From Dehalococcoidia bacterium (GTDB taxonomy: Bacteria > Chloroflexota > Dehalococcoidia > GIF9 > AB-539-J10): 5,242 nucleotides of DNA. Shown piece by piece: positions 1-5,242 of the stretch. How positions within the stretch are numbered: position 1 is the first letter of the stretch; each line of letters opens with the position of its first letter. The notes beneath the pieces were generated by a model. The model did no database searches. It had not been told where the DNA came from and saw only the letters and a program-made list of their open reading frames with translations. The DNA lies in assembly GCA_030606165.1 (NCBI GenBank), contig JAUWGZ010000083.1, positions 1 to 5,242 of the forward strand. The letters are read 5' to 3'. Made by a program: the position numbers and the translations under genes.

Positions 1-1
1 T

Positions 2-181
2 CTAAAGCTGGGGTACAGGGTAATATATGTAGGGAATGGCGATTCCGATTTTGCTCCAGCAAAATACGCTCACCATGTTTTTGCTACAGGCGAGCTGCTG
101 GCATACTGCAGAGAGAACAACCTTAATTATAAGCCTTTTGAAAACTTCATTGCCGTCGTCAGGGATATAGACATTCTGTAG
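2..181 (+). CDS. HAD-superfamily phosphatase (MtnX/HAD-IB-like), C-terminal fragment
   Basis: This frame is open from the left edge to a TAG stop and encodes the last 59 residues of a protein whose start lies outside the window. After a beta-strand-like VIYV comes GNGDSD (bases 32-49), which matches HAD motif IV, the acidic pair that binds Mg2+. It is followed by FAPAKYA and VFATGELLAYCRE. That arrangement is typical of the end of HAD-IB phosphatases annotated as MtnX-like (2-hydroxy-3-keto-5-methylthiopentenyl-1-phosphate phosphatase) or phosphoserine phosphatase-like. These cytoplasmic enzymes hydrolyse small phosphorylated metabolites through an aspartyl-phosphate intermediate. The catalytic DxDxT motif is not in view, so the substrate cannot be assigned. 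The first acidic position of motif IV is Asn here, although Asp follows at two nearby positions. The gene converges on the PAS/HD-GYP gene and overlaps it by 23 bp. Family assignment is fairly secure, specific function is not. Confidence 0.8.
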   Translation, partial: LKLGYRVIYVGNGDSDFAPAKYAHHVFATGELLAYCRENNLNYKPFENFIAVVRDIDIL

Positions 182-1580
182 CCGTGCTCATTGAATTTCT
201 ACGATTCCACATAGACTTAAATTCCCCGCTTTCAATCATCGGCAGCATCACATCTATTACACTGGCATCGTACTTTGTTCCCCTGCCGCCTTTGAGCTCT
301 TTTAGAATATCCGTCGTGGTCCTTGCTGGCCGATAAGGACGATGGGAACTCATAGCTTCCACCACATCGCAGACGGCGAGAATGCTGACTTCCAGACTTA
401 GCTTATCCCCTGTGATACCGTCAGGATAACCCGAGCCATCTAGGCGTTCGTGGTGTTGCAATGCTACGTCGGCTACTGGCCAGGGAAGATTTGCATCCTT
501 CAATATGTTATAACCCTGTTTCGTATGGGCACGGATAAGAGCCCATTCTTCCTCAGATAGTTCACCTGGCTTGGTCAGAATACTCGTCGGGATGGAAATC
601 TTGCCGATGTCGTGGAGCAATCCGTCGAGGTAGAGCCTCTCAACCATATCCTCGGCCAAACCAATATTCTCACCTACAAGACGAGCCAGTTCAGCTACTC
701 TTTGCTGATGCCCTGCCGTATAAGGGTCACAAGATTCAATCACTCGAGAAACGATTTTTGCCAGGTTGATAAGGGAACTCTTTAATTGTTCTGCCGTTTT
801 ATTGCGTTCAGCGATGTCTCTGTAAGACCCTTGAAATTCTACGATTGTGCCTTTTCTCTTGATGAAATTTAAATACTGCTCTATCAGTATCCTTTTGCCA
901 TCTTTCCTGAAAATTTCATGCACTATGCTGGATATAGGTTCATCTGCGCTCAGCATCTTCTCTACATGTTTGGAAATATATTCCCTACCTTCTGGAGGGA
1001 GAATGTTTGTTGGATGCATCTCGGTTAATTCTTCCAGACAGCAGCCACGCAGTTTCTCAAGCGCCTTATTACCCACTAAAATATCGTCTTCGATGTCCGC
1101 AGAAAGAACTGCTTCCAAGGAATTCGCAAAGAGATTGCAATAACGTTCTGCGCTTTCCATGAGTGCCTGCTCCATTTGTTTGCGCTCGGTGATGTCCCTT
1201 CCGATGGCAAGTCCCACAAATTTGCCGTTTTGCTGCTCAATAGATAAAGACAATTCAACGAGGAATGTAGAGCCGTCTTTCCTCAATGCTTCAAATTCGA
1301 TGATCCCTGTTTCCCCGCAATTTCCGCTCAAGCAAGCCCTCAGTTCTTTTGTGTGATCCTCTCTGTGTTTCTCCGACATCAACTTGGTTACTGGCTGGCC
1401 CAGTATCTCGTCGGTTGAGTAGCCAAAAATTTGCTCTGCACCTTTATTCCAGAATATTATTGTCCCTTTGCGATTCACCCCCAGTATGGCATCCCAGGAG
1501 GATGCTACGAGGGCCCTGTATATCTCCCCAGTTCTAGGTGGTGCTTCTAACTCTTTGTGCGGTGGTTCTGTCTCTTTCAT
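159..1580 (-). CDS. PAS-PAS-HD-GYP protein, predicted cyclic-di-GMP phosphodiesterase
   Basis: This complete 473-residue protein has no signal peptide or membrane segment, so it should be cytoplasmic. Residues about 18-133 form a canonical PAS/PAC S-box (IIFWNKGAEQIFGYS; GRDITERKQMEQ). Residues about 140-260 form a second, more divergent PAS/PAC ending in SYRDIAERN. A short helical linker leads to an HD-GYP domain at about 268-455. The expected metal-ligand and signature residues are present: H291 in YTAGHQQRV, HDIGK at 323-327, H352, HHERLDGSGYPDG at 376-388, and D405 in the segment ending RPYRP. HD-GYP enzymes hydrolyse c-di-GMP to pGpG or GMP, so the inferred role is c-di-GMP breakdown controlled by a signal sensed by the PAS domains. 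The ligand cannot be read from sequence. ATG at 1578-1580 is the first possible start, because an in-frame TAA lies at 1596-1598. The ribosome-binding site is only weakly purine-rich (AAGAAGAA). The domain ends near residue 455 and a tail of about 18 residues follows. No GGDEF or EAL partner lies nearby. Confidence 0.95.
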   Translation of the reverse strand: MKETEPPHKELEAPPRTGEIYRALVASSWDAILGVNRKGTIIFWNKGAEQIFGYSTDEILGQPVTKLMSEKHREDHTKELRACLSGNCGETGIIEFEALRKDGSTFLVELSLSIEQQNGKFVGLAIGRDITERKQMEQALMESAERYCNLFANSLEAVLSADIEDDILVGNKALEKLRGCCLEELTEMHPTNILPPEGREYISKHVEKMLSADEPISSIVHEIFRKDGKRILIEQYLNFIKRKGTIVEFQGSYRDIAERNKTAEQLKSSLINLAKIVSRVIESCDPYTAGHQQRVAELARLVGENIGLAEDMVERLYLDGLLHDIGKISIPTSILTKPGELSEEEWALIRAHTKQGYNILKDANLPWPVADVALQHHERLDGSGYPDGITGDKLSLEVSILAVCDVVEAMSSHRPYRPARTTTDILKELKGGRGTKYDASVIDVMLPMIESGEFKSMWNRRNSMSTATECLYP

Positions 1581-1653
1581 GAGCGATTTTTCTTCTTACT
1601 ACCATACCTGCTTCCTTCCCTACGCCGGCTAAAAAATTCAGGCTCCACTTATA

Positions 1654-1709
1654 ACCAAATATGGTCAACTATACCAAATACATCAATCCGTTTGCAATAG
1701 GAATTTGGT
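1654..1709. promoter_or_regulatory. Cluster of three ATTTGGT boxes, possible operator
   Basis: The heptamer ATTTGGT occurs on the minus strand at 1654-1660 and 1673-1679, 19 bp apart, and on the plus strand at 1703-1709. The boxes surround the candidate -10 and -35 elements of the PAS/HD-GYP gene, where a regulator would bind. No regulator family is recognised from the motif. In AT-rich sequence a seven-base motif recurring three times could be chance. Confidence 0.2.
1668..1697 (-). promoter_or_regulatory. Possible sigma70-type promoter for the PAS/HD-GYP gene
   Basis: Read on the minus strand, TTGCAA (1692-1697; 4 of 6 to the TTGACA consensus) is separated by 18 bp from TATAGT (1668-1673; 5 of 6 to TATAAT). 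Transcription would start near 1660 and leave a leader of about 80 nt before the ATG at 1580. The site lies in the right place, but the -35 match is modest. A competing pair, TTGGTA then TATAAG, lies slightly closer to the gene. The call rests on consensus matching by eye only. Confidence 0.35.
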
Positions 1710-1779
1710 CGTGAAGATGATGAAAGGTTAGGCTCAGCTTAAACGTCTATGCTATCCGGGTAATTGGGCATATGCTAAA

Positions 1780-1799
1780 CCTGAGATACTAATCACAGG
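1780..1799. repeat. Imperfect inverted repeat / hairpin
   Basis: Arms CCTGAGAT (1780-1787) and ATCACAGG (1792-1799) pair over seven of eight positions with one A-A mismatch, closing a four-base ACTA loop. It lies between the 53-bp repeat and the candidate promoter. No T-run follows on either strand, so it is not a convincing terminator. It could be an RNA structure, a protein-binding site or a chance occurrence. Confidence 0.35.
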
Positions 1800-1826
1800 A
1801 ATCCTGCTTCCAAGCAAAGGATATTC

Positions 1827-1884
1827 AAAAATGTAGTACGAGGCTAAGACCTCGTATTGCGCGACTCTAAAGGGTCGCACTACA
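1827..1884 (-). terminator. Possible transcription terminator of the uvrA-HD operon
   Basis: On the minus strand, 23 nt beyond the HD gene stop, the transcript would fold into the compound structure described for 1832-1884. The closing ACTACA arm is immediately followed by five T residues (1831-1827). A structured stem followed by a T-run fits intrinsic termination, but the outermost stem is only 6 bp and the T-run is short. Termination may be incidental to a repeat that inserted here. Confidence 0.35.
1832..1884. repeat. 53-bp symmetrical cloverleaf-like intergenic repeat
   Basis: Outer arms TGTAGT (1832-1837) and ACTACA (1879-1884) are perfect reverse complements. They enclose two hairpin modules of equal size: ACGAGG-CTAAGA-CCTCGT (1838-1855) and GCGACT-CTAAAG-GGTCGC (1861-1878), separated by ATTGC. 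Each module is 6+6+6 bases with a CTAARR centre. The first has a perfect 6-bp stem. The second has five perfect pairs, then a T-G wobble and one more C-G pair around a TAAA loop. The layout resembles small palindromic elements scattered between bacterial genes (REP or MITE-like). Only one copy lies in this window, so dispersal is inferred. No obvious target-site duplication flanks it. Confidence 0.6.
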
Positions 1885-1907
1885 AAATTTGCCAAAATTC
1901 AAGGATG

Positions 1908-2468
1908 TTACAATAGCAAATCTGAGGCGATTTCTTTCATGGCCTCGATTCCCAGGCCGATGAACTCTTCCAGCTCCAGTCCGATTTCCTGGCACTGAGC
2001 CACTTGCTCCCGATTGACTCCGGCAGCAAAGCTTTTTTCGCGAAAGCGTTTCATTACCGATTTAGTGGTCAATCCGCTTAGTTTATCGGGGCGAACCAGA
2101 GCAGCCGCGGTGATAAGCCCGCTCAGGGGGTCAGCACAGAAAAGGGCCTTATCCAATTTCGTTTCCCGGGGAATGCCATGAGCTTCGTTATGGCACAAAA
2201 TAGCATGGGCCATAGTCTCACTAGCTCCAAGCTCCTGGGCAATGTCAGCGCCCAATTTGCTATGGCTACTCATATCACCCTCAACCAGTTCCATATCTAT
2301 ATCGTGGATGAGCCCGGTAATGCCCCACTCCTCTTCATCCTCTCCTAACTTCCTGGCCAAAGCCCTCATAATAGCCTCGGTGGCTAACATATGCTTAATT
2401 ATATTCTTATCCTGGACATTGCCATGGATGGAAGCAAGAATTTCGTCCCTGTTGAGCTTTGATGTCAT
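1908..2468 (-). CDS. HD-superfamily hydrolase (COG2316/HDIG-like), substrate unknown
   Basis: This complete 186-residue protein has a single HD domain and no signal peptide or membrane segment. Candidate metal ligands are H26 (NIIKHMLATEA), the HD pair H55-D56 (GLIHDID), and D113 (ALFCADPLSGL), with further conserved-looking histidines H69 and H93. The AALVRPDKL segment and the C-terminal FAAGVNREQV and LEEFI helices match the small stand-alone proteins annotated as predicted HD-superfamily hydrolases. HD enzymes are metal-dependent phosphohydrolases, often acting on nucleotides, but the substrate of this subgroup is not known to me. It lacks a GYP motif, so it is not a c-di-GMP HD-GYP enzyme. 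Its ATG shares an ATGA overlap with the uvrA stop codon and is preceded by a good ribosome-binding site, so it is the second gene of a uvrA operon. The coupling suggests similar expression, and a repair or nucleotide-salvage role is only inference. Confidence 0.9.
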   Translation of the reverse strand: MTSKLNRDEILASIHGNVQDKNIIKHMLATEAIMRALARKLGEDEEEWGITGLIHDIDMELVEGDMSSHSKLGADIAQELGASETMAHAILCHNEAHGIPRETKLDKALFCADPLSGLITAAALVRPDKLSGLTTKSVMKRFREKSFAAGVNREQVAQCQEIGLELEEFIGLGIEAMKEIASDLLL

Positions 2469-5242
2469 GTCAATACCTTTTCCCGCTGCGTTAATAATAT
2501 ACCACGTAGATATTGCCCAGTGGAAGAGGCATCGTTTTGGGTCAATTCCTCAGGCATGCCGGCATCCACAAGATAACCACCCTCGTCACCAGCTCCAGGA
2601 CCAAGGTCAATGACCCAATCGGCATTTTTGACCACATCCAGGTGGTGCTCAATGACAATTACCGTGTTTCCGTAATCCACCAGGCGCTGTAGCACCTTTA
2701 GTAGATAAGCAATATCTGAGAAGGAAAGGCCGGTAGTCGGCTCATCCAGTATATAAAGCGTTTTGCCTGTGGAGCGGCGGGATAGCTCAGTAGCTAATTT
2801 TACTCGCTGGGCCTCGCCTCCAGAAAGGGTCGGTGCTGGCTGCCCCAGGCAAATATACCCCAAACCTACATCCCGGAGGGTTTCCAGCTTGTTTTTGATT
2901 TTAGGGAAGTGGTCAAAGAAGAGCAAGGCTTCGTCCACTGTCATGTCCAGGATTTCGGCGATGTTTTTCCCTTTAAAGTGGATTTCCAGCGCTTCACGGT
3001 TATATCTTTTCCCCTTACATACCTCGCAGGGGACGGTGACATTGGGCAGAAATTGCATCTCAATCTGAACATAGCCCGCCCCCTGACAGGCTTCGCACCT
3101 CCCCCCCCTTACGTTGAAGGAAAAGCGTCCCTGGGGGTAACCACGCATTCTAGCTTCGGGAACAGCGGCGAAAAGTTCTCGAATAGGGGTGAATGTCCCG
3201 GTATAAGTGGCAGGGTTGCTTCTCGGGGTACGACCAATCGGTGATTGGTCAATATTAACCACCTTATCAATGTATTCAGTGCCAATAATACCATCGCACT
3301 CGCCTGGTCTCTCCTTAGCCCGGTAGAAAAGGCGGGCCAGTCTTTTATACAGGACTTCGTTAATGAGAGAGCTTTTACCGCTTCCAGAAACGCCAGTGAC
3401 GCCAACAAACTTGCCCAGGGGAATAGGGACATCGATGTTTTTCAAGTTATTCTCCCTGGCACCCTGGACCACCAGCTCTTTTCCCGAGCCGGAGCGACGC
3501 TCGGCTGGCAGGGGAATTTGCCTCGTCCTACTAAGGTACTGCCCCGTTATCGATTGAGGGCAATCCATTATGTCTTGAATTGTCCCTGTGGCAACAATTT
3601 CTCCCCCCTGTTTACCAGCCCCAGGCCCCATATCAATGATGTGGTCGGCAGCTCTCATCATAGCTTCATCGTGCTCTACGATGATTATGGTATTATCCAG
3701 GTCTCTGAGGCGCTTCAGCGTGGCTATAAGCCGGGAACCATCGGCAGGATGCAAACCGACTGTGGGCTCGTCACAAATATAAAGGACACCGCTAAGCCCG
3801 CTGCCAATCTGGGTAGCCAAACGAATTCTCTGGGCCTCACCGCCGCTCAATGTCGCTGAAGGACGGTCCAGGGTTAAGTAGCTCAGACCTATATCTCTGA
3901 GAAATCCCAACCGGGCTTGAATCTCTTTGATAATTTGCTTAGCTATGGTAAGTTCCCGAGGACTGATTTTATCACCTAGCTGCTCCACCCAATTTAAAGA
4001 CTGTGTGACAGGCAGAGCGGTAACATCCATGATATTTTTGTCCACAATAGTGACAGCTAAAGACTCCGGTTTCAGTCTCTTTCCCTGACAGGCCGGGCAG
4101 GGGTTTGATGCCATATAGCGCTCGATATCCGCTCTGACACTGTCGGAACTCGTCTCTCGATAGCGGCGCTCCAGGTATGGTATGACACCTTCGAAATTCG
4201 TGTAGTACTGACGCATTCTGCCATAACGGTCTTCATATGTGGCGGAAACCAGTTCGCCCCCCTCACCATAAAGAATCAAATGCACCAGTTCCTCACTCAG
4301 TTCCCTGACCGGCGTGGACAGAGAAAAACCGTGGCGGCGACCCAGGGACTGTAGTATGCTGCTGTACCAGGTGCTGACCTGTCCATTTCTTACCCATGGC
4401 TCTATAGCTCCCTGAGCCAGGCTCAATCCCTTGTCGGGGATGACTAAATTAGGGTCGATTTCCAATTTACAGCCCAGTCCCGTGCAAGCCGGGCAGGCGC
4501 CGTAGGGGCTGTTAAAGCTAAATGTTCTGGGAGCAATTTCTCCCAGGCTTATGCCACAATAGACACAGGCAAAATGCTCCGAGAAAAGCAACTCCTCCCC
4601 GTCCAGGACCTTAACCAGCACCACGCCCGACCCCAGCTTTAATGCTGTCTCGATGGAGTCAGCAAGGCGAGTGGCATTTTCGTTTTGCTCTATCTGAAGT
4701 CGATCAACTACTACCTCTATGGTATGCCTCTTATTCTTATCTAGCTGAAATTCCTCGGAGAGGTCATAAATTTCCCCATCGACTCGAACCCTGACGAACC
4801 CGGCCTTTTGCAAATCCTTAAGTATCGTTTGATGCTCACCTTTGCGGTCCCTGACCAGCGGTGCCAGAATCATGATGCGGCTGCCCTGGGGTATTGCCTG
4901 AACGGCGTCGACAATTTGCTGCACCGTCTGACGCGAGATTTCCCTTCCGCACTGGGGGCAATGGGGATGCCCGATGCGAGCGAAAAGAAGGCGCAAATAA
5001 TCATAGATTTCAGTCACCGTGCCCACAATAGACCTGGGATTATGGGGCGGCCCTTTCTGGTCAATGGATATGGCCGGGCTGAGTCCTTCAATGTAATCGA
5101 CGTCCGGTTTCTCCATCTGCCCCAGGAACTGGCGGGCATAAGCAGAAAGAGACTCTACATAGCGGCGCTGCCCCTCGGCATATATGGTATCGAAGGCTAA
5201 AGAGCTTTTTCCTGAGCCGGAAACACCGGTGATAACCACCAG
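2465..5242 (-). CDS. uvrA: Excinuclease ABC subunit A (UvrA), missing its N-terminal end at the window edge
   Basis: UvrA is the dimeric ATPase that finds bulky DNA lesions and loads UvrB in nucleotide excision repair. The frame is open through the right edge; 925 residues are visible and comparison with E. coli UvrA (940) implies about 25-30 missing ones. Counting the codon at 5240-5242 as 1: Walker A GVSGSGKSS at 6-14, the UvrB-binding/insertion region after about 110, a zinc module C226/C229/C250/C253 (CX2C-X20-CX2C), signature LSGGEAQ 465-471 and Walker B D491-E492; then the second ATPase with Walker A 617-625, zinc module C716/C719/C739/C742 (CX2C-X19-CX2C), LSGGEAQ 806-812 and D833-E834. 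Extra CxxC pairs at 95/98 and 382/385 may form a further zinc site. The insertion domain marks it as canonical UvrA, not the shorter UvrA2-type paralogue. Variants from the usual motif text are CDEPTVGLHPAD and TTGLSFSD. An internal GTG at 5237-5239 is not the true start, since conserved sequence continues upstream. It is followed by the HD gene with a 4-bp overlap. Confidence 0.98.
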   Translation of the reverse strand: MVVITGVSGSGKSSLAFDTIYAEGQRRYVESLSAYARQFLGQMEKPDVDYIEGLSPAISIDQKGPPHNPRSIVGTVTEIYDYLRLLFARIGHPHCPQCGREISRQTVQQIVDAVQAIPQGSRIMILAPLVRDRKGEHQTILKDLQKAGFVRVRVDGEIYDLSEEFQLDKNKRHTIEVVVDRLQIEQNENATRLADSIETALKLGSGVVLVKVLDGEELLFSEHFACVYCGISLGEIAPRTFSFNSPYGACPACTGLGCKLEIDPNLVIPDKGLSLAQGAIEPWVRNGQVSTWYSSILQSLGRRHGFSLSTPVRELSEELVHLILYGEGGELVSATYEDRYGRMRQYYTNFEGVIPYLERRYRETSSDSVRADIERYMASNPCPACQGKRLKPESLAVTIVDKNIMDVTALPVTQSLNWVEQLGDKISPRELTIAKQIIKEIQARLGFLRDIGLSYLTLDRPSATLSGGEAQRIRLATQIGSGLSGVLYICDEPTVGLHPADGSRLIATLKRLRDLDNTIIIVEHDEAMMRAADHIIDMGPGAGKQGGEIVATGTIQDIMDCPQSITGQYLSRTRQIPLPAERRSGSGKELVVQGARENNLKNIDVPIPLGKFVGVTGVSGSGKSSLINEVLYKRLARLFYRAKERPGECDGIIGTEYIDKVVNIDQSPIGRTPRSNPATYTGTFTPIRELFAAVPEARMRGYPQGRFSFNVRGGRCEACQGAGYVQIEMQFLPNVTVPCEVCKGKRYNREALEIHFKGKNIAEILDMTVDEALLFFDHFPKIKNKLETLRDVGLGYICLGQPAPTLSGGEAQRVKLATELSRRSTGKTLYILDEPTTGLSFSDIAYLLKVLQRLVDYGNTVIVIEHHLDVVKNADWVIDLGPGAGDEGGYLVDAGMPEELTQNDASSTGQYLRGILLTQREKVLT
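2476..2484 (-). promoter_or_regulatory. Ribosome-binding site for the HD hydrolase, inside the 3' end of uvrA
   Basis: The minus strand reads GGGAAAAGG with 7 nt to the ATG at 2466-2468. The site lies within the last uvrA codons and supports both the chosen HD-gene start and re-initiation by ribosomes finishing uvrA. Confidence 0.6.

Larger units (their letters stand above)
1581..1907. other. 327-bp intergenic region without a credible gene
   Basis: Both flanking genes are on the minus strand, so this gap should hold the 3' end of the uvrA-HD transcript and the promoter and leader of the PAS/HD-GYP gene. I see no tRNA, recognisable riboswitch core or convincing small ORF in it. Its visible structure is a 53-bp cloverleaf-like repeat at 1832-1884, an imperfect hairpin at 1780-1799, an 8-bp palindrome GCATATGC at 1768-1775, a twice-occurring TATGCTA (1748-1754 and 1771-1777), and three ATTTGGT boxes at 1654-1709 overlapping a possible promoter. 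Confidence 0.7.

Noticed and set aside
1832..1884. tRNA-like gene, suggested by the cloverleaf fold
   Set aside because: At 53 bp it is too short, has only two internal hairpins, and lacks the T-loop GTTC motif and a seven-base anticodon loop.
1581..1907. Cyclic-di-GMP riboswitch upstream of the HD-GYP gene
   Set aside because: I looked for the conserved GEMM core in the leader and found no convincing match. A covariance-model search would settle it.
1908..2468. HD protein as a second c-di-GMP phosphodiesterase
   Set aside because: It has the HD ligands but no HHExxDGxGYP motif, and its sequence pattern matches a different small HD hydrolase group.
2242..2613. Open 123-codon plus-strand frame spanning the uvrA/HD junction
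   Set aside because: It is antisense to two well-supported genes and its low-complexity Ser-rich translation is typical of a shadow frame.
3245..3859. Open 204-codon plus-strand frame
   Set aside because: It is fully antisense to conserved uvrA sequence including Walker A and signature motifs, and its translation has no recognisable domain. It is a shadow of uvrA codon usage.
4808..5200. Open 130-codon plus-strand frame near the right edge
   Set aside because: It lies antisense to the conserved N-terminal region of UvrA, shows no domain and has no supporting start context.
5237..5239. GTG as a real start of uvrA
   Set aside because: It falls inside the beta strand just before Walker A. Family members have about 25-30 residues upstream, and the frame stays open to the window edge.
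1..5242. CRISPR array, insertion sequence or integration site
   Set aside because: No regularly spaced repeats, transposase or integrase coding sequence, tRNA-flanked junction or long terminal inverted repeats were seen.

Overview
The window is an ordinary-looking stretch of bacterial chromosome with roughly balanced base composition. It holds four protein-coding genes, two of them cut by the window edges. Three lie on the minus strand and one short remnant lies on the plus strand. UvrA, a PAS/HD-GYP protein and a COG2316-like HD hydrolase point to a free-living bacterium. The wording of some UvrA motifs suggests the Chloroflexota/Dehalococcoidia area, but this is a weak impression from memory and not a determination.

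Layout from left to right: (1) 2-181, plus strand: the C-terminal 59 codons of a HAD-superfamily phosphatase resembling the MtnX/HAD-IB group. (2) 159-1580, minus strand: a complete 473-residue soluble PAS-PAS-HD-GYP protein, predicted to be a cyclic-di-GMP phosphodiesterase with sensory input. Its 3' end overlaps the phosphatase gene tail to tail by 23 bp. (3) 1581-1907: a 327-bp gap with no credible gene. It holds a possible promoter for the PAS/HD-GYP gene, an imperfect hairpin, and a symmetrical 53-bp cloverleaf-like repeat that may also end the upstream operon. (4) 1908-2468, minus strand: a 186-residue HD-domain hydrolase of unknown substrate. (5) 2465-5242, minus strand: uvrA, the damage-recognition ATPase of nucleotide excision repair. 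It lacks only about 25-30 N-terminal residues, which lie beyond the right edge.

The clearest functional link is uvrA followed by the HD hydrolase. The stop and start codons share an ATGA overlap, and a purine-rich ribosome-binding site lies inside the end of uvrA, so the two are almost certainly co-transcribed and probably translationally coupled. The PAS/HD-GYP gene appears to be a separate transcription unit further along the same strand. I found no clearly novel multi-gene system. The observations most worth following are the 53-bp structured repeat, the uvrA-HD hydrolase coupling, and small deviations in conserved UvrA motifs.
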